A DNA stretch of 64,000 nt from assembly GCF_008642295.1 (NCBI RefSeq), contig NZ_CP029190.1, positions 7,051,501 through 7,115,500 on the forward strand, in the 5' to 3' direction. Below, piece by piece: positions 49,383-57,592 of this stretch (positions are counted from its first letter, which is position 1; each line of letters opens with the position of its first letter). A model generated the notes under the pieces. That model made no database searches, was not told where the DNA came from, and saw only the letters and a list, made by a program, of their open reading frames with translations. Made by a program: the position numbers and the translations under genes. The stretch comes from Streptomyces venezuelae. GTDB taxonomy: Bacteria > Actinomycetota > Actinomycetes > Streptomycetales > Streptomycetaceae.

Positions 49383-51473
49383 TCAGGTCAGGTAGTCGGT
49401 GACGAGTTCGGCGAAGGCCTCCGGGGTGAGGACCGTGACGCCCAGCTCGGCAGCCTTCAGGGCCTTCGAGCTCGGCTTCCCGCTCGGGGACGCTGCGCAG
49501 ACCAGATAGGTGGTCCGGGAGCTGACACTGCTGCCCGCCCGGCCACCGGCCTTCTCGATCACCGCGTTCATCTCCGACCGCCCCAGTCCCTCCAGCGGGC
49601 CGCTCATCTTCCCCGTGACGACCACGGTCGCGTCCGCCAGCGGGCCCGGAGCGGTCTCACCGGCCGCCGCCTGCGGCCCCGACGGTTGCTGCGGCTGCTG
49701 CGGCTCTGTCATGTTCACCCCGGCCCCGGCCAGTTTCTCGATGACCGGCGCCAGCGCGGCGACCCGTTCGACAATGACCGGCGCCTTCTCCCCGCCTATG
49801 CCCTCGACCTCCTGCATGGCTTCGGCATCGGCCTGCCGGATGGCGTCCATCGTGCCGAAGTGCGCGGCGATACGACGGGACATGCTGCGTCCCGTACCCA
49901 GCACACCCAAGGCGCAGAACACCCGGCTGAGCGGCCGGGACTTGGCCGCCGCGATCTGCTCGGCCAGCTTCGCCCCGCGCTTCGCGCTGCCGGAGGCGGC
50001 CGTCAGCTGCTCCTCGGTGAGGGTGAACAGGTCGGCGACGTCGGTGACGGCGCCGGCCTCGATCAGGGCTCGGACGTAGGTCTTGCCCAGGCCGTCGATG
50101 TCGAGCATGTCGCGCCCGGCGGCGTACTCGATCAGGGCGGGCAGCGCGCAGGCGGACCCCTTGGCGCAGCGCCACCGCTCCTGCTCCTTGTTGATCTCCC
50201 CTCCGCAGTTGGGGCACGCCGTGGGCAGCGGCACCTCGGGCGCACCGGCCGGGCGCCGCGCGATCACGGCGGCCTGAACCCGCGGAATGATGTCGCCCGC
50301 CTTGTAGACCGTCACGGTGTCCCCGAGGTGGAGGTCGCGGCGCCGGATGTCCGCAGGGTTGTGCAGGGTGGCCCGGGTGACCGTGGAACCGTCGATGTCC
50401 ACCGGTTCGAGGATGGCCGTCGGGGCGAGCACACCGGTACGGCCCACCTCCCAGACCACGTCCTTCAGTACGGTCTGCCGCTCCACGGCCGGCAGCTTGA
50501 ACGCGATCGCCCAGTGCGGGAACCTGCTGCCGAACCCGGCCGCGGCCTGCTCGGCCGCATCGTTCGCCTTGATCACGACCCCGTCGATGCCGAACGGCAG
50601 GCCGGGCCGCAGTGCGGCCATCTCGTCGACCTTCTGCTGTGCCTCGGCGAGGGTGGCGACCACGTGCAGACCGGCCGGGGTGCCGGCCGTGGTCTGTACG
50701 CCCGCCTCCGCGACGGCGGCCAGCACCTCGGCGTGCGTGGCCCCGGCGGGGACGAAGGCGACGCCGTCCAGCTCGACCGCCCCGTACGCCCAGAACGTCA
50801 TCGCGAGCCGGTACGGACGGTCCTTCGCCCGCAGCGTCCCGGCCGTCCCATTGCGCGGGTTCGCGAAGACGGGCGCGCCGTGCGCGGCGCGGACCTCGTT
50901 GGCCGTCTCGAACTGCTGCTGGGTGAACAGGACTTCGCCGCGCACCTCGAACGTGGCAGGCACCGGAAGCGTCTCGGGCAGGCCCTCGATGGTGCCGATG
51001 ACATGACTGACGTCCTCGCCGTGCGTGCCGTTGCCCCGGGTGATGATCCGCTCCAGCCGCCCGGCACGGTAGCGGGCGGCCACGGCCGCACCGTCCATCT
51101 TCGGCTCCACGGTGAACCCGCCGACGGGCTCCTGGCCCAGGCGGCGCCGGAGGGAGGCGCCCCACGCGGTGAGGCCGGCCGGGTCGAAGACGTTGTCCAG
51201 GCTGAGCAGCTGCGTGGTGTGCGCGACATCGCCTGCCGGAGCCGCACCGTCCGCGACCAGACCGGTGGGGGAGTCCTGGGCCACCTCGTCGGGGTGCGCC
51301 TGTTCCCAGGCCAGCACGGAAAGCCGGAGCAGGTCGTACGAGGCGTCGTCCATCGGGCTGTCGCCGTCCCCGTAGTACGCCCGCGAGGCCTCGCGCAGGC
51401 GGCCGAGCGCGGCCTCGTATGCGGTGCGTCCGGACATGACTGACAGCGCCTCATCGGCGGAAAGGGTCTTCAT
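49383..51473 (-). CDS. ligA: NAD-dependent DNA ligase (LigA family)
   Basis: This 696-residue ligase has the adenylation Lys in KMDGAA (K125), the SLDNVF motif, an OB-fold, a Cys4 zinc finger (CPNCGG, later CAKGSAC), helix-hairpin-helix repeats (IDGLGKTYVRALI, VEGIGGEKAPVIV) and a C-terminal BRCT domain. It seals nicks with NAD. Whether it is the replicative ligase or a second copy is not evident from the sequence: the neighbours are not replication genes, and variations such as KMDGAA for the more usual KxDG-x-A/S suggest a divergent paralogue. The ATG at 51473 has GAGGA upstream. Confidence 0.9.
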   Translation of the reverse strand: MKTLSADEALSVMSGRTAYEAALGRLREASRAYYGDGDSPMDDASYDLLRLSVLAWEQAHPDEVAQDSPTGLVADGAAPAGDVAHTTQLLSLDNVFDPAGLTAWGASLRRRLGQEPVGGFTVEPKMDGAAVAARYRAGRLERIITRGNGTHGEDVSHVIGTIEGLPETLPVPATFEVRGEVLFTQQQFETANEVRAAHGAPVFANPRNGTAGTLRAKDRPYRLAMTFWAYGAVELDGVAFVPAGATHAEVLAAVAEAGVQTTAGTPAGLHVVATLAEAQQKVDEMAALRPGLPFGIDGVVIKANDAAEQAAAGFGSRFPHWAIAFKLPAVERQTVLKDVVWEVGRTGVLAPTAILEPVDIDGSTVTRATLHNPADIRRRDLHLGDTVTVYKAGDIIPRVQAAVIARRPAGAPEVPLPTACPNCGGEINKEQERWRCAKGSACALPALIEYAAGRDMLDIDGLGKTYVRALIEAGAVTDVADLFTLTEEQLTAASGSAKRGAKLAEQIAAAKSRPLSRVFCALGVLGTGRSMSRRIAAHFGTMDAIRQADAEAMQEVEGIGGEKAPVIVERVAALAPVIEKLAGAGVNMTEPQQPQQPSGPQAAAGETAPGPLADATVVVTGKMSGPLEGLGRSEMNAVIEKAGGRAGSSVSSRTTYLVCAASPSGKPSSKALKAAELGVTVLTPEAFAELVTDYLT

Positions 51474-51539
51474 GGGAAAGATCCTCGTACACGGGTCTGA
51501 CAATGCCCCTCGCCGCGGGAGCAGCACGGTTTGGCGCGG

Positions 51540-52151
51540 TCATTCGATGACGAGGTCGGCGCGCTCGCGCCCCGGGGCGATCAGCGCCGCGTTCGCCTCG
51601 TCCGAACGGGACACCCAGGCGGCTGCGAACGCAGGGTCCTTGCCGTGCCGGATATGACGGGTGATCAGGCGGGGGACGCGTACGGTGTCCTCGGGCGCGA
51701 GGAACCACACCTCGTCGAGCAGCGGACGCACCGCCGCCCACGGTCCGTCCTCGAACAGCAGATAGTTCCCCTCGGTGATGACGAGGGGCACTCCGGGCTC
51801 GACCGGGATGCTGCCGGCGACCGGTTCCTCCAGAGCGCGGTCGAAGGCGGGGGCGTAGACGGTGCCCGGATCCGGGGCGCGCAGCCGGCGCAGCAGGGCG
51901 GCGTACCCGGCCGCGTCGAAGGTGTCGGGGGCGCCCTTGCGGTCGGCTCGGCCCAGGCGGACCAGTTCGCGCTGGGCGAGGTGGAAACCGTCCATGGGTA
52001 CGACGGCCGCCCGGCCGGGACCGAGCGCGTCGGCGAGGCGGTCGGCGAGCGTGGACTTGCCCGCGCCGGGCGGCCCGGCGATCCCGAGAATCCGCCGGCC
52101 ACCCGAGGCGGCGAGCGTGCGGGCCCGGTGTTCCAGTGCGACGAGGTCCAT
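51540..52151 (-). CDS. uridine kinase/PanK-like P-loop kinase
   Basis: This 203-residue protein has the Walker A GPPGAGKST (26-34), VVPMDGFHLAQREL and a VITEGNYLLFEDGPWAAVRPLLDEVWFL Walker-B-like segment, as in nucleoside/nucleotide kinases and fructose-import-type kinases of the PRK family. The substrate could be uridine, pantothenate or a sugar. It has 66 bases between its end and the ligase gene and is on the same strand. The nucleoside deaminase immediately upstream makes a nucleoside substrate attractive. Confidence 0.82.
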   Translation of the reverse strand: MDLVALEHRARTLAASGGRRILGIAGPPGAGKSTLADRLADALGPGRAAVVPMDGFHLAQRELVRLGRADRKGAPDTFDAAGYAALLRRLRAPDPGTVYAPAFDRALEEPVAGSIPVEPGVPLVITEGNYLLFEDGPWAAVRPLLDEVWFLAPEDTVRVPRLITRHIRHGKDPAFAAAWVSRSDEANAALIAPGRERADLVIE

Positions 52152-52174
52152 CAGCAGCTCAGAATCTCAGCAGC

Positions 52175-52666
52175 TCAGGAGCGGCTGTGGAAGCGGAGCT
52201 GCAGGGCACGGACCTCGTCGGCCAGCGCGGGCACCGGCCCGTCGACCGGGAGGCCGGGGACGATCTCCCGAATGGGCAGGGTACGCACCGGGGGCGCCGG
52301 CACACCCAGTTCGGCCAGCCAGCCGCCGAGCTGGGCGGAGGACGCCGCGTACACGATACGGCCGAGCCCGACCCAGCCGTGGGCCGCGGCGCACATCGGG
52401 CAGTGCTCGTTGGAGGTGTAGACGGTGGCGGCGGCCCGCTCCTCGGGGGTCAGGCGGGTGGCGGCCCAACGGGCCAGCTCGAACTCCGGATGCCGGGTGC
52501 GGTCTCCGCCGGACACCCGGTTGTGGTCCTCGGCGAGGACCGTCCCGTCGGCGGCGACCAGGACGGAACCGAAGGGCTCGTCGCCGGCCTCCAGGGCGTC
52601 CGCCGCCAGCTCCAGACAGCGGCGCAGGTGCCGCAGGTCGGCATCGGTCAGGCGCTGGTCCGTCAT
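52175..52666 (-). CDS. nucleoside deaminase (cytidine/guanine deaminase-like)
   Basis: This 163-residue deaminase has the zinc motif HPEFE (H59, E61) and EHCPMC (C89, C92). It matches the tRNA-adenosine/guanine/cytosine deaminase group. Its physiological base is unknown. It is next to a nucleoside-type kinase on the same strand, separated by 23 bases, so the two probably act in a salvage pathway. Confidence 0.88.
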   Translation of the reverse strand: MTDQRLTDADLRHLRRCLELAADALEAGDEPFGSVLVAADGTVLAEDHNRVSGGDRTRHPEFELARWAATRLTPEERAAATVYTSNEHCPMCAAAHGWVGLGRIVYAASSAQLGGWLAELGVPAPPVRTLPIREIVPGLPVDGPVPALADEVRALQLRFHSRS

Positions 52667-52726
52667 GTGCTCGTCCTCCGGATCGCTCGATCCCCCTGAC
52701 CCGATCCTAGATCCGGTCAGCGCCGG

Positions 52727-53308
52727 TCAGCGGCCGGGTCCGGACTCCTCCGGGCCGAGGACCCGCACGATACGGGCCGGGTTGCCGACGGCCAGAACCC
52801 CGGCCGGGAGATCCCTGACGACCACGGATCCGGCGCCGACCACCGTGTTCGCGCCGATGGTCACCCCCGGGCAGACGATCACTCCGCCGCCCAGCCAGAC
52901 GTTGTCACCGATGGTGACGGGCAGCCCCCGCTCCCAGCCGGCCCGCCGGAGATCGGGGTCCAGGGCGTGCTCGGGTGCCAGCAGCTGAACGTTCGGGCCG
53001 ATCTGCACGTCCGCGCCGACGGTGATCGGGGCGGTGTCGAGGAACACCGCCCCGAAGTTGACGAACGTACCGGCGCCGATACGGATGTGGTGGCCGAAGT
53101 CGCAGTGGAAGGGGGGCCGGATTCGCACCCCGTCGCCGACCTCGCCCAACAGCTCCCGCAGGATCGCCTCGCGGTCCTCGGGCGGGAGCGGGCCGGGCGC
53201 GTTGTACCGTGCGCAGAGCTCTGCGCGGCGCGCGCTGTCGGCCGCGAGCTGCGGGTCGTCCGGCAGGTACCAGTCGCCGGCCGCCATGCGCTGGTAATTC
53301 TCCCCCAC
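52727..53308 (-). CDS. maltose O-acetyltransferase-type hexapeptide acetyltransferase
   Basis: This 193-residue left-handed beta-helix protein has an N-terminal helical cap (MAAGDWYLPDDPQLAADSARRAELCARYN) and hexapeptide repeats (IRIGAGTFVNFGAVFLDTAPITVGADVQIGPNVQLLAPEHALDP, then VTIGDNVWLGGGVIVCPGVTIGANTVVGAGSVV). It transfers acetyl from acetyl-CoA to sugars. The GTG at 53308 was chosen as GGGAGG is spaced 6 bases before it; an earlier GTG directly abuts the Shine-Dalgarno. Confidence 0.9.
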   Translation of the reverse strand: MGENYQRMAAGDWYLPDDPQLAADSARRAELCARYNAPGPLPPEDREAILRELLGEVGDGVRIRPPFHCDFGHHIRIGAGTFVNFGAVFLDTAPITVGADVQIGPNVQLLAPEHALDPDLRRAGWERGLPVTIGDNVWLGGGVIVCPGVTIGANTVVGAGSVVVRDLPAGVLAVGNPARIVRVLGPEESGPGR

Positions 53309-53410
53309 GGACACCCTCCCTTGACCGGTACATCGAAGCCGACGCCAACGCTGACGCACCGGCCCCCGGCCGTCAAGGACGGCGGGGCGCGCACCGGGGA
53401 AACCTCCTGC

Positions 53411-53854
53411 TCAGTCGCCGGAGGAACCCCAGAAGTAGATCTCCGCCGGCTCCCCTTGACCGTCATGGAGAACGGCACACCGCCCGTGCCAACGCCCGTG
53501 GTCAAACTCCCCGAACCTCGGCACGTGCGCCCTGGTGAGCTTCCGCGCGCCCAGGACCCGCAGCGCCTCCTCCTCGGTCACCGGCTTCATCGTGCAGTAG
53601 TCCGGCTTCTCGTCGGGCCCGGTGATCCGCAAGATGTCGAGGATCGAGTGAGTCCCGTCGTGCTGGACGAGCTCGTGCTCCCACAACTCCTCTTCGGTCT
53701 CGGGCCACGGCAGCCGTTCCTCCTCCGGCCTCCAGTCGCCGCCCGGACCCCAGTGGTAGTCCCGCTCCTCGAACACCTTCCGCCGCAGCCCCTCGAACGC
53801 CCCGACGAGATCCTCCTGATACGGCACGGCGTATTCCCACCCCGACGCACCCAT
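53411..53854 (-). CDS. hypothetical protein, 147 aa
   Basis: This Trp/Glu-rich cytosolic protein contains WEYAVPYQEDLVGAFEGLRRKVFEERDYHWGPGGD and ends with EPAEIYFWGSSGD. I recognise no family with certainty; similar proteins are found across streptomycetes without a known role. GGGGAGGG lies before the ATG at 53854. Same strand as, and downstream of, the FemAB-like gene, but 62 bases away, so it may or may not belong to that operon. Confidence 0.6.
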   Translation of the reverse strand: MGASGWEYAVPYQEDLVGAFEGLRRKVFEERDYHWGPGGDWRPEEERLPWPETEEELWEHELVQHDGTHSILDILRITGPDEKPDYCTMKPVTEEEALRVLGARKLTRAHVPRFGEFDHGRWHGRCAVLHDGQGEPAEIYFWGSSGD

Positions 53855-53916
53855 GTGACCCTCCCCATCCAGCCTTTCCAGAACGGCCGGACGCTAGCAC
53901 TGGCCACTGACAAGCC

Positions 53917-54930
53917 CTAGCGGAGCGCGTACAGGTCAGTGATCTCGGCTCCGCGGAGGCGTTTGGCGTGGATGGCCTTCATCCCCGCGTGCAGGGCGGT
54001 CGTGCCCTCCCGGTACGCGGCTTCGATGGGCAGGTAGTACGTGAGGTTGAAGTAGGCGAACGGGGCCGAGCAGGCGGGGTCCGTGCCGACGGCGCGCAGC
54101 CAGGTGGTGCCGGCGAAATGGTAGGAGAGGCTGAAGGCGGCCATGCGCCGGCCGTCGTATGCGGCGGTCACCCGGGCCTGCTCGCCCATCGCCTCGGCCT
54201 GCCGGCCCAGCAGGCGGGTCATCAGGTCGGCGTTGTCGCCGGTGTGGCCGTGCGCCGACTGGAGTACCGCCAGCAGCCGCCCGGCATCCCGGTGGCACTC
54301 GCCGAGCGGCAGGTGGCGGATGCGCAGCCCGGCGGCCTGGAACGCCGCGCGTTCGCGGCGCACCACCACCCGGCGCTTGGACGGCAGAGAGTCGAGGTAG
54401 TCGTCGAAGCCGGTGCCGGGCAGCGGGATGGTCGCGTCGGCCTCCAGCCGCTGTGGCACCGCCCCGTCGTACACCGCGCCGAGCTGCCCCGCGGCGGCCT
54501 CGGTCAGGTACGGCCACCAGTGCGTGGTGCCGTGCCGCTCGGCGTGCTCGCGCGCGCAGTCCCGCAGCAGGGTCAGACAGGCGGTACGCCGCTCCGCCGA
54601 CAGGGCCGGGTCGGTCAACGGCGCGTTGTGGTAGCCGCGGCGGGCGCCGGCGATCACGCGGGGTCGTGGTGGCCCGGACAGGTCCAGGTGGTCCGGGTCG
54701 TAGAAGGCGTTGGGCTCGCTGTGGACGAGGTAGAGCGGAGCGGCGGCGAGCAGTGCGCCGTCCCCGTCTCCGTCCCCGTCGCGGACGAGGGCGTAGGAGG
54801 CGGTCGCGGTCGGGTCGGACTCTTCGCCGGACAGCCAGCGGTGGGAGAGGTACAGGCCGGCGGAACGGGCCAGCCGGTCCCAGTCGTCCGCCGGTATGTC
54901 GCGGAGGGTGGTGGCCATGTGGGCTTTCAT
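53917..54930 (-). CDS. FemAB-like GNAT-fold acyl/aminoacyltransferase
   Basis: This 337-residue protein has the double-GNAT layout of FemAB-like enzymes: SLPSKRRVVVRRERAAFQAAGLRIRHLPLGE in the middle, then AAYDGRRMAAFSLSYHFAGTTWLRAVG and FAYFNLTYYLPIEAAYREGTTALHAGMKAIHAKRLRG at the end. Related enzymes move amino acids from aminoacyl-tRNA, or acyl groups from CoA, onto amines. Its start overlaps the MFS stop by 4 bases (ATGA), so it is the last member of the leftward operon with two ATP-grasp ligases. It might extend or cap the ligase product. Confidence 0.75.
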   Translation of the reverse strand: MKAHMATTLRDIPADDWDRLARSAGLYLSHRWLSGEESDPTATASYALVRDGDGDGDGALLAAAPLYLVHSEPNAFYDPDHLDLSGPPRPRVIAGARRGYHNAPLTDPALSAERRTACLTLLRDCAREHAERHGTTHWWPYLTEAAAGQLGAVYDGAVPQRLEADATIPLPGTGFDDYLDSLPSKRRVVVRRERAAFQAAGLRIRHLPLGECHRDAGRLLAVLQSAHGHTGDNADLMTRLLGRQAEAMGEQARVTAAYDGRRMAAFSLSYHFAGTTWLRAVGTDPACSAPFAYFNLTYYLPIEAAYREGTTALHAGMKAIHAKRLRGAEITDLYALR

Positions 54931-56285
54931 CGTGGTGTCGGGCCCTCCGTGCGAACGGTGTCGGTGTCGGTGTCGGTGTCGGCGTTGGTGTCGGTGTCGG
55001 CAGGCGTGCCGCGGGGGACCGGCCGCAGGGCGGGGACGGCCAGCAGCGCCAGCAGGCAGGCCGCCCCCTGAACCGCCCACGGCACGAGGCCCCCGGCGGC
55101 CAGGAGGGTGGTGAACAGCACGGGCGCCGCGATGTTCCCGGTTGCCCAGGAGAGCTGATAGAGGCTCTGTTTGCCGCCGCGGGCGGCACCCGGAGTGAGG
55201 GTGACGGAGAGTTCGTTCAGGGCCGGGGAGCAGAAGATCTCGGCCAGGCTGAACAGCACCATCGCCAGCACCAGCGAGGGCCAGGTGGGAAGCCCGCTCC
55301 AGGGCAGTGCCGGGGCGGCGAAGGCCAGCATGGCGGCGGTGAGGAGTCCGTAGCCGAGGGCGATGGTGTGCCGTGGCTGTGCGGGGGCGAGGTGGGCGGT
55401 CAGCGGTGTGGTCAGGGTGGAGACCAGCACCGTGTTCAGGATGAGCAGGAAGCTCGCCGCCCATGCGGCCAGGCCCAGGGTGGTGGTGGCGTACAGGGCG
55501 ATGAGTACGGCCAGCATCGACTGGGACAGGACGAAGGGGAGGGCGCAGACGACCAGGAGCAGATAGCGGCGGTTGTTGTCGTCACCGCGCTCCGCCCGTG
55601 GCGCGGAGGGCGGTGGCGCGGGCGGCGGCGCCGTCACGGGTACGCGGGCGAAGCAGGCCGCCGCGATCAGGTACAGCGGTGCGGCGGCCAGCAGCAGACC
55701 GGTCAGGGCCCCGGTCCCGTACAGCGCGAGTGCACCCGCAGCCAGCGCCGCGCCCGCGCCGATGCCGATGTTGCGCAGGCTCCCGGTGAACGCGAACCAG
55801 GCGCGGATCTCACCGGCCGGCGTGGCCTGCGTGATCAGTGAACGCTGCGCCGTGTAGTACGCGTTCACCCCGGACTGCACCAGGAGGTAGGCGCAGGCGA
55901 TCTGCCACGGACGGTGGGCGAGGAGGAAGGCCAGGAACCCGGCCGCGGTGACCACGTTCGCCACGACGGTCAGCGGTCGCGGCCCCCGCCGGTCCATGAC
56001 ACGGCCGGCGAGGAAGACCACCGGCAGCGCGGCAAGCTGACCGGCCGTCACGGCGGCCCCGACGGTGGCGGGCGTCAGACCGCGCACGGTCGTGAAGTAC
56101 AGCAGCCCGAGGGGCAGCAGCATGCCGCTGCCCACCGAGTCGATGAGGTTGCCGGTCACGAACCGGCCGTGCCCGCGGACGGCCGGCAGCCCCAGCACTC
56201 GCACCAGCCGGCCCCGCCGAGTGCGACCGGGCACGGGCACGGAGGTGGCGGGGTCGGCGGGGTCGGCGGAGGTATCAGGCGTCAC
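54927..56285 (-). CDS. MFS transporter of ATP-grasp operon
   Basis: This 452-residue protein has about twelve membrane segments in the MFS arrangement and the intracellular loop pattern GRVMDRRGPRPL of motif A. It probably exports the product of the cluster. The C-terminus is a low-complexity tail of alternating Asp and Thr encoded by hexamer repeats at 54957-55000. The GTG start at 56285 lies inside the end of the ATP-grasp gene (11-base overlap); a later start is possible. It overlaps the FemAB-like gene by 4 bases. Confidence 0.85.
   Translation of the reverse strand: MTPDTSADPADPATSVPVPGRTRRGRLVRVLGLPAVRGHGRFVTGNLIDSVGSGMLLPLGLLYFTTVRGLTPATVGAAVTAGQLAALPVVFLAGRVMDRRGPRPLTVVANVVTAAGFLAFLLAHRPWQIACAYLLVQSGVNAYYTAQRSLITQATPAGEIRAWFAFTGSLRNIGIGAGAALAAGALALYGTGALTGLLLAAAPLYLIAAACFARVPVTAPPPAPPPSAPRAERGDDNNRRYLLLVVCALPFVLSQSMLAVLIALYATTTLGLAAWAASFLLILNTVLVSTLTTPLTAHLAPAQPRHTIALGYGLLTAAMLAFAAPALPWSGLPTWPSLVLAMVLFSLAEIFCSPALNELSVTLTPGAARGGKQSLYQLSWATGNIAAPVLFTTLLAAGGLVPWAVQGAACLLALLAVPALRPVPRGTPADTDTNADTDTDTDTVRTEGPTPR
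54957..55000. repeat. hexamer repeat (GTCGGT) at MFS gene end
   Basis: About seven 6-bp units (TCGGTG in register, two of them imperfect) encode the alternating Asp-Thr tail of the transporter. Slippage would alter only tail length. Confidence 0.85.
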
Positions 56286-57585
56286 GGGTGGCGGCACCGG
56301 CGGCGGGGGTGAGCAGGGCCCGGATCTTGTCCAGCACTTCCTGCCGGGGAAAACCGGTGCCCGCGTGCAGGTCCTCCAGGGCCTTGACCGTCCGCTGCTC
56401 CTCGCCGTCGGCGAGGGTGAAGACGACGATCTCGCCGTGACCGGCGCCGTCGATGACCAGTTCGTGCGCGGTGACGAGGTCCAGCCGGTCCGCCAGCTCC
56501 TCGCGGGCACCCGGCGGCAGCCCTTCGGGGGAGAGGAATTCCACGGCCCAGCCGGTGCGGTGGACCTCCCCGGGGGCGTACCGGCCGAGGGCCATGTCGG
56601 CCAGCGCGGTGAAGGTGTTGCTGCCGGAAGCGGCACAGGAGAGCGTGGTCGCGCCGCCGATGCGGGGGTTGATCTCCAGGACCGCGTACCGGCCGCCGCT
56701 GTAGATCATGTCCACGTTCACGGAACCGCGTACGCCCAGCGCCTCGCAGAGGGTGACCAGCCGGGCGGCGACGGGCCGGAACGCCGCGTCGGCCTCCGGC
56801 CGCGGCCCGCACCAGCGCAGCCCGGCGAAGGTGAACACCGGTTCGGGGCCGGCGGTGCCGGTCCAGCACACCGGAAGGACCCGGTAGGCGCCGGGTTCGC
56901 CGACGATGTCCACGGAGCACAGGTCCCCGCTGATGCACTCCTCGATGACGGCCGACACGGGCGGCGGGTCGAGGAGGTAGGCGTCCAGCGCGGCGGCGTC
57001 GGGCAGCGCCCGGATGCCCATGCTGGTGGAGTCCCACAGCGGCTTGGACAGCAGCGGGTAGCCGATCCGGGCCGCCCCGGCCCGCAGCGCATCGCCGTAG
57101 GCGGGAACCGGCAGGCCGCGGCCGGCCAGCAGGTCGGAGTCGGCCCGGATCCCGCGCGGCACGTCCAGGCCCGACCGGATGAGCAGCTGTTTGGTCTCCC
57201 ACTTGTCGCTCAGCAGTGCGGTGGCCGCGAGCGGGGTCATCACCGTCGGTACGCCCTCGGCCTCGAGCAGCTCCTTCACGGTCGCGTCGCGCAGCGCGTT
57301 CTCGCACGGCAGCGAGATGGAGATGGCGGCGTCGGCTCCCCATCGGGTGACCAGCGCGGCCAGTTCGCCGGGGGTGACGGCCGGATCGACGGGCTGCCGG
57401 CCGCCGGGGAAGTCCTCCTCCCCGGCCTCACCGTGGGTGTGGAACAGCCGGGTCTCGATGCCCTGGCCGGCCAGTTCGCGGACGGTGCGCTGGATGTAGG
57501 GGTCGGCGCGCTGGATGTCGACGGACCTCAGGAACGCGATCTTCTGCACGGGCTTCCGCTCTGCTCTCTGCTCTGTTCCGCTCAC
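56275..57585 (-). CDS. ATP-grasp ligase 1
   Basis: This 436-residue ATP-grasp protein has the pre-grasp segment (KIAFLRSVDIQRADPYIQRTVRELAGQGIETRLFHT), the nucleotide-binding K128/K132 (SDKWETK) and K181 (YPLLSKPLWD), and the Mg site VDMIY...LEINPRIGG (D292, E304, N306). The family joins a carboxylate, via acyl phosphate, to an amine, amino acid or thiol. It begins 7 bases after the stop of the second ligase, so they are co-translated. Substrates are unknown. The GTG at 57585 was used; a GTG near residue 13 is possible. Confidence 0.87.
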   Translation of the reverse strand: MSGTEQRAERKPVQKIAFLRSVDIQRADPYIQRTVRELAGQGIETRLFHTHGEAGEEDFPGGRQPVDPAVTPGELAALVTRWGADAAISISLPCENALRDATVKELLEAEGVPTVMTPLAATALLSDKWETKQLLIRSGLDVPRGIRADSDLLAGRGLPVPAYGDALRAGAARIGYPLLSKPLWDSTSMGIRALPDAAALDAYLLDPPPVSAVIEECISGDLCSVDIVGEPGAYRVLPVCWTGTAGPEPVFTFAGLRWCGPRPEADAAFRPVAARLVTLCEALGVRGSVNVDMIYSGGRYAVLEINPRIGGATTLSCAASGSNTFTALADMALGRYAPGEVHRTGWAVEFLSPEGLPPGAREELADRLDLVTAHELVIDGAGHGEIVVFTLADGEEQRTVKALEDLHAGTGFPRQEVLDKIRALLTPAAGAATRDA

Positions 57586-57592
57586 GGCTGGT

